Assembly (NCBI RefSeq): GCF_010550245.1
Contig: NZ_JAAGLU010000001.1
Coordinates: 1-64,000 of the forward strand
Source: Streptomyces sp. SID12501
Lineage (GTDB): Bacteria; Actinomycetota; Actinomycetes; Streptomycetales; Streptomycetaceae
Direction of reading: 5' to 3'
Length of the DNA stretch: 64,000 nucleotides
The notes below the pieces were generated by a model. It searched no databases. It was not told the origin of the DNA and saw only the letters and a list, made by a program, of their open reading frames with translations. Positions 43,631 to 52,087 of this stretch are shown piece by piece. The position numbers and the translations under genes were made by a program. Position 1 is the first letter of the stretch; every line of letters begins with the position of its first letter.

Positions 43631-45055
43631 ATGAAAAGACGTACGTTGCTGGGCGCCGCCCTCGCCGGTGCCGTGGTGACCCCCGCCTTCGCCGTCGGCA
43701 GCGCCCGCGCCGCCGACCCCGGCCCCTCGGTCACCCAGACCGGCAACACCACGCTCGACTCACAGGCCGTCTTCTTCGTCTCCTACGACGGCCTGGTCAA
43801 CAACAACTCGTTCCAGAAGAACGGACTGTTGACGTACAAGGGCTACCAGTACGCGGTCTGGTACACCGCCGACAAGAACGCCGTCGTCGGCCGCCGCGTC
43901 CTGGGCGGCACCACCTGGTCGACGGTCCAGGTCGGGCACACCCTCAAGTCCAGCGACTCCCACAACGTCATCTCCATGGGCGTCTCCAAGACCGACGGCC
44001 GCCTCCACCTCAACATGGACTCGCACAGCGACGGCTTCACCTACGTCAAGTCGGTGGCCGGGCTCCTGGACAACCCGTCCGGGCTCAGCTGGATCGCGTC
44101 CCGCTTCGGCACACCCCAGTCGACGCTCGACGGACTTGCGCTCACCACCCAGTTCACGTACCCGCAGTTCGTCTCGACGCCCGAAGGCAAGCTCCAGCTC
44201 AGCTACCGCGTCGGCATCTCCGGCAACGGCCGCAACGCGATCGCCGAGTACGACGGCACGTCCTGGACCAGCCTCGGCGAGTGGTCCAGCTCCACCGGCA
44301 CGTACACCAGCGAGCACGGCTCCTCCACGGTCCGCAACATGTACCTGCACGGCATCGACTACGACAAGAACGGCCGCCTGCACTCGTTCTTCACCTGGCG
44401 CGAGCAGAACGGCGCCGTCATGTGCAACAGCGGTGGCATCACCAACCACGACACCGGCTACGTCTACTCCGACGACCGGGGCCGCACCTGGCGCAACAAC
44501 GCGGGCACCCTCGTGGGCACGACGGGGAGCTCCGACACGGTCGCGGTCACCGACAGCGGCCTGGTGGTCGACGCGCTGAACCCGGACCACTCCCTGATGA
44601 ACCAGGAGAGCCAGTTCACCGACTCGTCCGGGCTGCCGCACGCGATCATCAGCTACGTCCCGGGCCGTTTCGGCCAGTGCACCACCAACTACGTCACCAA
44701 CCGCACCGCCAGCGGCCGAGCCTTCCACCTGCGCAAGAACTCCGCCGGAACCTGGCAGAAGACCGAGATCCCGGTCGCGCTGGGCTCCAGCCAGCGCACC
44801 AAGCTGGTCCTCGACAAGTACGACAACGCCTACGCGATCTTCCCGTTCGGGCGAATAGCCGGCGCCTCGAAGTCCTCCGGGTACACCGACTGGACGGTGC
44901 TGTTCGACGGCAGCGGTCTGAACGCCTTCGGTGAGGTCGTGGTCGACGAGACACGGATCGCCCAGGACAACGTCCTGTCCGTCCTCTACCAGGAGACGTC
45001 GAGCGGTACGACCCCCTCGGCGCTCCATGTCGTCGACTTCCGGCTTCCCACGTGA
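43631..45055 (+). CDS. Secreted BNR_4-type beta-propeller protein, candidate rhamnoside-active lyase/hydrolase
   Basis: This 474-residue exported protein has a twin-arginine-like signal (MKRRTLLGAALAG) with probable cleavage after SARA. The mature part shows BNR_4 propeller signatures: SHNVISMGVSKTDGRLHLNM ending in DSHSD near residues 115-135, RNMYLHGIDYDKNGRLHSFF followed by TWRE near 235-260, NHDTGYVYSDDRGRTWRN and DSSGLPHAII. Relatives of this fold include ulvan lyases and enzymes releasing rhamnose or rhamnosyl-uronates from gum arabic-type glycans. Its place between rhaM and the LacI gene suggests it frees rhamnose-containing fragments outside the cell. The specific activity is unknown. 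Confidence 0.85.
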   Translation: MKRRTLLGAALAGAVVTPAFAVGSARAADPGPSVTQTGNTTLDSQAVFFVSYDGLVNNNSFQKNGLLTYKGYQYAVWYTADKNAVVGRRVLGGTTWSTVQVGHTLKSSDSHNVISMGVSKTDGRLHLNMDSHSDGFTYVKSVAGLLDNPSGLSWIASRFGTPQSTLDGLALTTQFTYPQFVSTPEGKLQLSYRVGISGNGRNAIAEYDGTSWTSLGEWSSSTGTYTSEHGSSTVRNMYLHGIDYDKNGRLHSFFTWREQNGAVMCNSGGITNHDTGYVYSDDRGRTWRNNAGTLVGTTGSSDTVAVTDSGLVVDALNPDHSLMNQESQFTDSSGLPHAIISYVPGRFGQCTTNYVTNRTASGRAFHLRKNSAGTWQKTEIPVALGSSQRTKLVLDKYDNAYAIFPFGRIAGASKSSGYTDWTVLFDGSGLNAFGEVVVDETRIAQDNVLSVLYQETSSGTTPSALHVVDFRLPT

Positions 45056-45081
45056 CCGGAATGATCAGCGGATTAGTCAGG

Positions 45082-45116
45082 GCCGGGCAGGCCGCTAATG
45101 TAAAGGTCTGCCCGGC
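45082..45116 (+). terminator. Hairpin at end of rhamnose transport operon
   Basis: GCCGGGCAG (45082-45090) pairs perfectly with CTGCCCGGC (45108-45116) around a 17-base loop. It lies after the propeller gene and before the LacI gene, so it may terminate or attenuate read-through. It could alternatively be a protein-binding site. Confidence 0.5.
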
Positions 45117-45146
45117 ATCGCTCGTTTCCCTGGAGGTCCCCGCCCG

Positions 45147-46178
45147 ATGGCCCAGCCGGTGGGAATCAAGGACGTCGCACGCGCCGCCGGAGTCTCGGTG
45201 GGCACGGTCTCGAACGTCATCAACCGCCCGGACTCGGTCGCCACCGAGACTCGTGCCCGTGTGCTGTCCGCGATCGACCGCCTGGGCTACGTCCGCAGCG
45301 AGTCGGCCCGTCAGCTGCGTGCCGGGCGCAGCCGGATCATGGGGCTGCTGGTCCTCGACATGGGCAACCCCTTCTTCGTGGACGTGGCACGCGGTGCCGA
45401 GCGGGCCGCGCGGGACGCCGGGCTCGGTGTGATGGTCTGCAACAGCGCGCAGAGCGCCAGTGAGGAGGCCGACTACCTGTCGCTCTTCGCCGAGCAGCGA
45501 GTGCGTGGTGTGCTGCTCACCCCGGCCGACGCGACGGGCCGCAACATCGAGTCGTTCCGCCGGCACGGCATCCCCTTCGTGCTCGTCGACCGGGTCGCCG
45601 AGGGCACCACCGAGTGCTCGGTGTCCGTGGACGACGTCGCGGGCGGCGCACTGGCCGTCCGCCATCTCATCGACGCCGGACATCGCTCCATCGCGTACGT
45701 CAGCGGACCGCCCGGTTTCAACCAGGTGCGCGACCGCCGTACGGGCGCCATGAACGCGCTCGCCGAGGCCGGCCTCAGCCCCTCGGCGCTGCGCGAGCTG
45801 CCCACCGAGCGCCTCGACGTGGCTGCGGGCCGGGACGCCGGCGCCCGCCTCCTGGGCCTCGCCGACCGCCCGACCGCCGCCTTCTGCGCCAACGACCTGC
45901 TCGCCCTCGGCGTCCTGCAGGCCATGTACGCGGCCGGTGTCGGGGTCCCCGACGACCTCGCGATCGTCGGCTACGACGACATCGAGTTCGCCGCCGCCGC
46001 GGCCGTCCCGCTGACCTCCGTCCGCCAGCCCGCCGTGACCATGGGCGCCCTGGCCGCGGAACTCCTCCTGGAGGAGACCGAGACGGAGGCGGAGTCCGGC
46101 GGGCGGCGGCACTCCCACCGCAGGGTCGTCCTCCAGCCGGAACTGGTGGTCCGGCGCTCCAGCCTTTCGGCGCGCTGA
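45147..46178 (+). CDS. rhaR: LacI-family regulator, probable rhamnose repressor
   Basis: This 343-residue LacI protein has the helix-turn-helix IKDVARAAGVSVGTVSNVIN, hinge ARQLRAGRSRIMGL and a sugar-binding effector domain (VLDMGNPFFVDVARGAERAA, FCANDLLALGVLQAM, DDLAIVGYDDIEFA). It closes the rhamnose cluster. The two TGAA-C-TTTCA operators at the divergent rhaI/rhaT promoters match the LacI-family consensus, so it probably represses both units until rhamnose or rhamnulose binds. The symbol rhaR is by function and position; the E. coli RhaR is a different, AraC-type protein. Confidence 0.87.
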   Translation: MAQPVGIKDVARAAGVSVGTVSNVINRPDSVATETRARVLSAIDRLGYVRSESARQLRAGRSRIMGLLVLDMGNPFFVDVARGAERAARDAGLGVMVCNSAQSASEEADYLSLFAEQRVRGVLLTPADATGRNIESFRRHGIPFVLVDRVAEGTTECSVSVDDVAGGALAVRHLIDAGHRSIAYVSGPPGFNQVRDRRTGAMNALAEAGLSPSALRELPTERLDVAAGRDAGARLLGLADRPTAAFCANDLLALGVLQAMYAAGVGVPDDLAIVGYDDIEFAAAAAVPLTSVRQPAVTMGALAAELLLEETETEAESGGRRHSHRRVVLQPELVVRRSSLSAR

Positions 46179-46290
46179 GCCCTCATTCAGCAGGGGTTCC
46201 CGGGAATTTCTTGATCCACGGGGTCGGCCGGGCGAAGAATCTGTGCTGGACTGGACCACGGCCTGGAATCCGTACGCTCAAGGAGCCCTG

Positions 46291-47592
46291 TTGTCCGCCA
46301 GCTACCGGCAGGTCGGTGTCGTCCTCACCGACCGTCGTTTCACTGTCCCCCTCGACCACGACGACCCGGCGGGGGAGCGCATCGAGCTCTACGCCCGCGA
46401 GGTCGTCGCGAGCGACAGGGCGGACGCCGAACTGCCCTGGCTGGTCTATCTGCAGGGCGGACCAGGCTTCGGGGCGAACCGTTTCATCGGCCGTGAGGCC
46501 TGGCTGGAGCGGGCCCTGCGGGAGTACCGGGTGCTGCTCCTGGACCAGCGCGGCACGGGCGCCTCCACACCCGCCAACCGCCAGACCCTCCCGCTGCGCG
46601 GCGGCCCCGGCGAACAGGCCGACTACCTGGCCCACTTCCGTGCCGACTCGATCGTCCGCGACTGCGAGGCCATCCGTCGTAAGGTCACCGGGGGCGCCCC
46701 CTGGGCCGTCCTCGGCCAGAGTTTTGGCGGCTTCTGCGCGGTCACCTATCTGTCCAACGCGCCCGAGGGCCTGAGCACCGTCGTCATCACCGGCGGGCTG
46801 CCCTCCCTCGACGCGAGCGCCGACGACGTCTACCGGGCCGCCTACCCGCGCATCGAACGCAAGGTCGCCGCGCACTACGCCCGCTACCCGCAGGACGTCG
46901 AGCGGGCCCGGCAGATCGCCGAGCACCTCCTCCAGCACGACGTCGCCCTGCCGAACGGCTACCGGTTCACCGTCGAGGCGTTCCAGTCGCTGGGCATCAT
47001 GCTCGGCCGCGGCGACGGCAGTCACCGGCTGCACTTCCTGCTGGAGGACGCCTTCGTCCGCACCCCACAGGGCCCCGCCCTGTCCGACTCCTTCCAGGAG
47101 GATGCCCAGGGGCTGCTGTCGTACGCGGGTCACCCGCTGTACGCGCTCCTCCACGAGGCGGTCTACGGACAGGACGCGGGCCCCACGGACTGGGCCGCGG
47201 AGCGGGTGCGCCGCGAGTTCCCGCAGTTCGACGCCGCCAAGACGCTGACCGGAGACGGCCCGCTGCTGTTCACGGGCGAGTCCGTGCACCCCTGGATGTT
47301 CGACAACGACCCCGCCCTGCGCCCGCTGCGCGAGACCGCTGAGGACCTGGCCGGGGAGCGGGGCTGGCCGCCCCTGTACGAACCGGACCGGCTCGCCGTC
47401 AACGAGGTGCCGGTCGCGGCCGCCGTCTACCACGACGACATGTACGTCGACACCGCCCACTCCCTCCGGACGGCACGAGCCGTCCGAGGCCTTCGCACCT
47501 GGGTGACGGACGAGTTCGAGCACGACGGGGTACGGGCGGGCGGCCCCCGGGTGCTCGACCGGCTGCTCGCCCTGACCCGCGACGAGGTGTGA
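46291..47592 (+). CDS. Proline iminopeptidase-like alpha/beta hydrolase
   Basis: This peptidase-family S33 protein of about 433 residues has the oxyanion-loop motif LQGGPGFG near residue 55, DQRGTGAS near 86, and the nucleophile serine in LGQSFGGF near 148. The acid lies in the region of LFTGESVHPWMF and the histidine in the C-terminal part (YHDDMYVDTAHSLR). It probably removes N-terminal proline from peptides. I chose the TTG at 46291 because AAGGAG lies five bases upstream; a GTG at 46243 is also in frame and adds 16 residues. It has no evident link to the rhamnose genes. Confidence 0.85.
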   Translation: MSASYRQVGVVLTDRRFTVPLDHDDPAGERIELYAREVVASDRADAELPWLVYLQGGPGFGANRFIGREAWLERALREYRVLLLDQRGTGASTPANRQTLPLRGGPGEQADYLAHFRADSIVRDCEAIRRKVTGGAPWAVLGQSFGGFCAVTYLSNAPEGLSTVVITGGLPSLDASADDVYRAAYPRIERKVAAHYARYPQDVERARQIAEHLLQHDVALPNGYRFTVEAFQSLGIMLGRGDGSHRLHFLLEDAFVRTPQGPALSDSFQEDAQGLLSYAGHPLYALLHEAVYGQDAGPTDWAAERVRREFPQFDAAKTLTGDGPLLFTGESVHPWMFDNDPALRPLRETAEDLAGERGWPPLYEPDRLAVNEVPVAAAVYHDDMYVDTAHSLRTARAVRGLRTWVTDEFEHDGVRAGGPRVLDRLLALTRDEV

Positions 47593-47606
47593 CGACAACC
47601 GGCTCC

Positions 47607-47807
47607 TCAGGCGGCGGCGGCGAGTCCGCCGCCGCCGCGCAGCGGGCCCACGGCCCGTCCGTCCGGCAGGAGTTCACCTGTGTCGTCGAAGACGATGGTT
47701 CCGTTGCAGAGCAGGTTCCAGCCCTGTTCCGGGTGGGCCACGACGATGACTGCGGCGTCGTGGTCCGGGCTGTCGACGGTCGGGCACGAAGGCTGATGGG
47801 TGCACAT
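47607..47807 (-). CDS. DUF5999 family small protein
   Basis: This 66-residue protein is typical of streptomycetes. It begins MCTHQPSCP and has the conserved HPEQGWNLLCNG, DDTGELLPDG and a Gly/Ala-rich tail. Cysteines at 2, 8 and about 34 may bind metal, but no function is established. It converges on the iminopeptidase gene with 14 bp between. Confidence 0.85.
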   Translation of the reverse strand: MCTHQPSCPTVDSPDHDAAVIVVAHPEQGWNLLCNGTIVFDDTGELLPDGRAVGPLRGGGGLAAAA

Positions 47808-47912
47808 GGTCTCTCCCGCGTCTCAAGGGTCTACCTCTGTAGTAGCGGAGGTTGTTTTCCTCTGTATGTGGAGACACCGACACGCCGGGAAATTCATTTG
47901 TGAGGTGACGGT

Positions 47913-49388
47913 TCAGGCAGCCGCCAACTCCGGTCCGGGGGAACGGCGTTCGAGATGCAGCCGCAGTCCCTCCGGTATCACCGTCAGGCGTTCCGCCACC
48001 CGCAGCCGGTAGTCCGGGTCGGGCTTCAGGTCGTAGCGGCGCAGGAGCAGGCCGAGGACGAGTGTCGCCTCGTGCAGGGCGAACTGGCGGCCGATGCACG
48101 CCCGGGCCCCGGTGCCCCAGGGCTTGAACGCGTGTGCGGAACGGGCGCGTACGGCTGCCGCGTCGAATCGGTCCGGGTCGAAACGGTCGGCGTCGGCGCC
48201 CCAGACGGCCGGGTCGCGGTGCAGCAGCGGAGCGAGTACCAGCGTCCAGGCGCCTTCGCGCATGGGATGCTCGCCGCCGAGCACCGTGTCGTGACGGGCC
48301 TCGCGGGCGAAGCCGGGCGCCGTCGGCCACAGCCGCAGCGACTCGTCGAGCACCCGGCGCACGTACCGCAGTTTGGCGACCTGGTCGTAGCCGGGGACGG
48401 CCGCCCCGCCCCAGACGCGGTCCACCTCGGCGCGGGCACGGTCGGCGACCTCCGGGTGCCGGGAGAGGTAGTGCAGGGCGAAGGAGAGCGCGCCGGACGT
48501 CGTCTCGTGGCCCGCGATGAGGAAGGTGAGGACCTGCCGGCGCACGTTCTCCGGCGCGAGGCGTTCGCCGGTCTCCGGGTGGGCGGTGTCGAGCATGCGG
48601 TCGAGAAGGTCGCCGCTGCCGCGGCCCGCGCCGTCCGACGCCCGGCGGGCCTGCACGAGGTCGTCGACCGTGCGGTTCAGGTACGCCATGGCCGCCTCGT
48701 TGCGGCGCGTGGCCCGGCGCAGCAGCAGCGGGGCGAGCGGCGCGGGGACGATGTTCAGAGTCTGCGCGTGGTTCAGATTGCCCACCATCGCGGTCACGAA
48801 GGGGTGCGGGCGGTCGCGTTCGAAGGAGCCGAAGTCGTGCCCGAAGCCGGTGCGCGCGATCGTCTCCAGGGTCAGCTTCGTCATGTCGCCAGGCACGTCC
48901 ACCGCACGGCCCGCCGTCAGTTCCCGGTCCCAGTGGTCGGTGAGCCGCTCGGCCACGGCCAGCATCATCGGGTGGTAGCCGGCCATCGCCTCGCGGCTGA
49001 AACCGGGGGCGAGAACGTCGTGCGCCAACTGCCAGTTGGGCTCGTCGTTGTACGCGGTGAACAGTCCGTCCCCGGCGATCGGGCGCAGGTTGGCCACCCC
49101 GAGGCCCACATGCTTGGCGAAGCGTGACTCGTCCGCCAGATCGGCGGTGAGATCCGCGCCCCACACGAACACGATCTCTTTGCCGAACGCCCTGCGCCGG
49201 AAGATCGGCCCCAGGGGCAGCCCGATGCGCATCGAGTCCTGGAGGGGAGTACGGGCACTGACGCCGACCAGGTCGCCGAGCAGCGGGATCCGGTGCGGCG
49301 GTCGCGGGATCCGGTGCAGCTCCGGCCAGCCCAGCTCGGCACTGCGGAATCCCCTGGACGGAGCGGTCCGGGCAGCCGTCTCGGTCAT
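47913..49388 (-). CDS. Cytochrome P450, CYP102-like heme domain without reductase
   Basis: This 491-residue P450 has the oxygen-activation motif AGHETTS (292-298), ExxR at 349-352 and the heme-ligand loop FKPWGTGARACIGRQFAL with Cys431. The overall pattern (RIPLLGDLVG near the start, LSFALHYLSRHPEVADRARA, DRFDPDRFD) resembles the CYP102 / P450-BM3 heme domain, which hydroxylates fatty acids. The FMN/FAD reductase domain normally fused to it is absent, so a separate redox partner is needed. The ATG at 49388 follows GGGAGA. It is divergent from a TetR gene across an inverted repeat. Confidence 0.9.
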   Translation of the reverse strand: MTETAARTAPSRGFRSAELGWPELHRIPRPPHRIPLLGDLVGVSARTPLQDSMRIGLPLGPIFRRRAFGKEIVFVWGADLTADLADESRFAKHVGLGVANLRPIAGDGLFTAYNDEPNWQLAHDVLAPGFSREAMAGYHPMMLAVAERLTDHWDRELTAGRAVDVPGDMTKLTLETIARTGFGHDFGSFERDRPHPFVTAMVGNLNHAQTLNIVPAPLAPLLLRRATRRNEAAMAYLNRTVDDLVQARRASDGAGRGSGDLLDRMLDTAHPETGERLAPENVRRQVLTFLIAGHETTSGALSFALHYLSRHPEVADRARAEVDRVWGGAAVPGYDQVAKLRYVRRVLDESLRLWPTAPGFAREARHDTVLGGEHPMREGAWTLVLAPLLHRDPAVWGADADRFDPDRFDAAAVRARSAHAFKPWGTGARACIGRQFALHEATLVLGLLLRRYDLKPDPDYRLRVAERLTVIPEGLRLHLERRSPGPELAAA

Positions 49389-49435
49389 GACGCCATCTCC
49401 CTTGATGCAGGGGCGTGTTGATGCTGTTGTACGTG

Positions 49436-49474
49436 GATTCAATAGCGAGGTCAGTCTGATCCCGCTATTGAATC
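49436..49474. promoter_or_regulatory. Inverted repeat, probable TetR operator
   Basis: Twelve-base arms, GATTCAATAGCG and its exact complement, flank a 15-base spacer between the divergent P450 and TetR genes. The design, with perfect arms and a 15-bp spacer, is the same as at 21715-21759, though the arm sequence differs. Confidence 0.72.
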
Positions 49475-49495
49475 GGCGTCAAGTAAAGTGCGGGC

Positions 49496-50104
49496 ATGGC
49501 CGCGAAAGAGGGTGCGCGCACGCGTCGCCGGCTCAGCACCGAGGAGCGCCGGGAGCAGCTCCTCGCGGTCGGTGCGCGCCTGTTCTCGGAGAGCCCGTAC
49601 GACGACGTGTGGATCGAGCAGGTCGCCGAGATCGCCGGTGTCTCGCGCGGGCTGCTCTACCACTACTTTCCGACCAAGCGGGACTTCTTCGCTGCGGTCG
49701 TGGAGCGCGAGAGCGAGCGCATGCTGCGGATGACGGCCACCGTGCCGGGCGTTCCCGCACGGGAGCAGCTGGACGCGAACCTCGACGCCTTTCTCGCGTA
49801 TGTCGAGGAGCACGCGCACGGCTATCGCGCCTTCCATCGTGCCGACGCGTCCGGCGACCAGGCCGTGCGGAAGGTCTATCAGCGGGCGCTGGCCGCGCAG
49901 GAGCGGCAGATCCTCGCGGCGCTGTCGGCGGACCCGGAGTTCGGGCGGCTGTCGGGGGAGCGGCCCGAACTGCGGCTCGCCGTCCGCGGCTGGCTGGCGT
50001 TCACGACCGCGGTGTGTCTGGAGTGGCTGCGCGGCTCGGACCTGTCCCGGCAGCAGGTACGGGACCTGTGCGCGCGGTCGTTGCTCGGCACCCTCGCGCC
50101 CTGA
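49496..50104 (+). CDS. TetR-family regulator, probable P450 repressor
   Basis: This 202-residue protein has a classical TetR helix-turn-helix (ERREQLLAVGARLFSESPYDD, then VAEIAGVSRGLLYHYFPTKRDFF) and a helical ligand domain. It starts 22 bp from the inverted repeat that also lies next to the P450 start. The family commonly senses hydrophobic molecules such as acyl chains, which fits a fatty-acid-type P450. The ligand is unknown. Confidence 0.88.
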   Translation: MAAKEGARTRRRLSTEERREQLLAVGARLFSESPYDDVWIEQVAEIAGVSRGLLYHYFPTKRDFFAAVVERESERMLRMTATVPGVPAREQLDANLDAFLAYVEEHAHGYRAFHRADASGDQAVRKVYQRALAAQERQILAALSADPEFGRLSGERPELRLAVRGWLAFTTAVCLEWLRGSDLSRQQVRDLCARSLLGTLAP

Positions 50105-50168
50105 GCGGCCGGTTCGCGGTCGGCCTCCTTGCGGCAGGTGGTTGGCGTACGCCCGGATCTTCGATAGG

Positions 50169-50187
50169 TTAGGCAAGGCTTACCTAA
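50169..50187 (+). promoter_or_regulatory. Iron box (DmdR1/IdeR operator)
   Basis: TTAGGCAAGGCTTACCTAA matches the actinobacterial iron-box consensus TTAGGTTAGGCTCACCTAA at 15 of 19 positions with intact TTAGG/CCTAA arms. It ends 10 bp before the ATG of the DUF2470 gene and overlaps its promoter/ribosome-site region, so the gene should be repressed in iron-replete cells. Confidence 0.88.
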
Positions 50188-50197
50188 GGAGATCGGG

Positions 50198-50923
50198 ATG
50201 GGTGACAGTCAGACCTGGACGGCCGCGCCCGCAGCGGCGGAACGCGCGCGTTCGGTGCTCGCGGCCGCGTGGTCCTGCGCGGTGACCGCGGACGGCGGGC
50301 GCGAGGAGTTCGTCGGCGCGCACACCGTCGGCGAGGACGGCCGGGTGGTCCTGGACGTACCGGCGGACAGCACGCTGCTCGCGGCCGCCGTATGCGCCCC
50401 GCGCGGCGAGCCGTCGGCCGTGCTGGAGTTCGCCGACGTCTCGCCCGTCCCCGTACGCAACCGCATCCGCGCCCGGCTGTGGATGGCCGGCTGGTTCTCC
50501 GTCGAGGGAGAGCGGCTCGCGTTCCGGCCGACGCGTGTGGTGCTGCGCCAGACCTCCGGTGCCACCGTCGTGGACCTCGACGAGTTCGCCGCCGCCGCGC
50601 CCGACCCGCTGGCCATGGCCGAGGCGGGACTGCTGACCCATCTCGCCGACTGCCACGGCGACGCCGTCGAGCGCCTCACCCGCCTGGTCGAGCCGGACAG
50701 CCTGCACGGCGCCGTCAAGGTCCAGCCGATCGCCGTCGACCGGCACGGACTCACCCTGCGTATCGAGCGGGCCCGCACCCACGGCGACGTACGGCTGACG
50801 TTCCACCAGCCCGCGGACACCGTCTCGCAGCTCACCGAGCGCATGCACATCCTGCTCACCCGGGCCAGCGCCGCCTCCTGCCCCCGCGCGCTGCAGCGGC
50901 AGCGCACGGACGACGACGGGTGA
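50198..50923 (+). CDS. DUF2470-domain protein, iron-regulated (HugZ-like fold)
   Basis: This 241-residue protein has an N-terminal split-barrel-like region and a C-terminal DUF2470 segment (MAEAGLLTHLADCHGDAVER to QLTERMHILLTRA). DUF2470 is found at the C-terminus of HugZ/HutZ-type heme-degrading or heme-binding proteins and in iron-regulated genes. The iron box immediately upstream strongly supports a role in heme or siderophore-iron use. No heme importer is encoded nearby. The ribosome site AAGGAG overlaps the end of the iron box. Confidence 0.82.
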   Translation: MGDSQTWTAAPAAAERARSVLAAAWSCAVTADGGREEFVGAHTVGEDGRVVLDVPADSTLLAAAVCAPRGEPSAVLEFADVSPVPVRNRIRARLWMAGWFSVEGERLAFRPTRVVLRQTSGATVVDLDEFAAAAPDPLAMAEAGLLTHLADCHGDAVERLTRLVEPDSLHGAVKVQPIAVDRHGLTLRIERARTHGDVRLTFHQPADTVSQLTERMHILLTRASAASCPRALQRQRTDDDG

Positions 50924-50981
50924 CGCGAACGGCTCGCAACGCATGTCGCGGACGCTGCAACGCCGCCAGGGGGCTGAGGGC

Positions 50982-52022
50982 TTACCAGTCCCCGTCCTCC
51001 ACCTGCTTCCCCGGCAGCGGCTTCACCTGCCCGGGCGACGGTGCCTGCCAGGGTTCGTGGTCGTCGCCGAGCCAGTCGCCGACCGGGTTCACGGCCGTCA
51101 GGGGGTCCGTGGGGGCGAGGTCCTGGGCGTCCTGGTCGAAGTAGTCGAACCAGGGCAGGCCGGCCCGCGTGTACGCCGCTCGGTCCACGGGCGACGGGGG
51201 CGGCGCCTCGCCGGTGATGCGCCGCCACTCGGGCGGCGTCACGAGGTGCACGAACACACGTCCGGCAGGGTGCTCGGACCATGCAGTGAGCGGCCGGTCG
51301 TCCCGGTAGACCTCCTGACGCATGGAACCGCCGACTCCGAGACCCATCGCCGCCCCCGACCGCTGCGGGCCCGCCGCGCCACCGGGCGCCGGCGGGCTAC
51401 CCATCGCCATGGGGGCCATGGGTACGGCCCCGCCGTAACCCCCGGTCGAAGTGATCGCCGCCCGCGCCTGCTCCGCCCGTCGCTCCTCCTCGCGCCACTT
51501 CGCCAGTTCCGCGTCGGTCAGCGGGAACGACTGGAGCTGTACGCCGCCCCACACCTCCTCGCCGGTGACCTGGCCCTCGACGGTCGCGCCCAGCCCGAGC
51601 GGCACCGCCACGAACTGGCGGACCGTGCCCTTGCCCGAGTTGATGCCGTCCAGCCAGGGCTGACGCGGCAGCACCACGTAGTTCTGCGGCTTCCCGGACA
51701 GCCGGTCGCTCCACGGCTCGCCCGACACCGCGCACACCTTGCCCACGCCCACCTGCAACGCGGCGGGCTGCGTCGTGCCCCCGAAGCTCAGCCACATCGC
51801 CTCGCGCAGATACACCGGCAGCAGCACCCCACCGCGCGCCCGCCAGGCCTCAGGCACCGTGTCGGCGTAGTCGGCGACCCGGCGGACCGGGAACTCGCCG
51901 AGCCCCGGCGGCAGCGGATGCGTGCCGGTCTCCGGCAGTCGGAGGGTGCGGATGAACCGTACGGCCACACCGCCCGGCAGCCTGAGTGTGTTTCCGTCGA
52001 TCCGCATACCGGAGTCGCCCAT
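50982..52022 (-). CDS. Conserved protein of unknown function
   Basis: This 346-residue cytosolic protein has an N-terminal domain (about 1-185) containing FPVRRVADYADTVPEAW, VCAVSGEPW, LPRQPWLDGINSGKGTVRQF and VTGEEVWGGVQLQSFPL, a pattern I associate with a conserved bacterial family of unknown role. A linker rich in Gly, Ala, Pro and Met follows (190-235), then a Pro/Trp-rich C-terminal region that ends in an acidic tail. I chose the ATG at 52022, preceded by GAGGGG. It may be co-transcribed with the exporter gene 65 bp upstream. Confidence 0.7.
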   Translation of the reverse strand: MGDSGMRIDGNTLRLPGGVAVRFIRTLRLPETGTHPLPPGLGEFPVRRVADYADTVPEAWRARGGVLLPVYLREAMWLSFGGTTQPAALQVGVGKVCAVSGEPWSDRLSGKPQNYVVLPRQPWLDGINSGKGTVRQFVAVPLGLGATVEGQVTGEEVWGGVQLQSFPLTDAELAKWREEERRAEQARAAITSTGGYGGAVPMAPMAMGSPPAPGGAAGPQRSGAAMGLGVGGSMRQEVYRDDRPLTAWSEHPAGRVFVHLVTPPEWRRITGEAPPPSPVDRAAYTRAGLPWFDYFDQDAQDLAPTDPLTAVNPVGDWLGDDHEPWQAPSPGQVKPLPGKQVEDGDW

Positions 52023-52087
52023 GCGCAGCCCCCTCAATCCCAGTCGGTGCCAGTCGTTCTGTTCATGTGACTTCTCATGTGACCTCG

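Noticed and set aside
50924..50981. Promoter or gene between the DUF2470 and unknown-function genes
   Set aside because: Only 58 bp between convergent genes, with no hairpin or frame that stands out.
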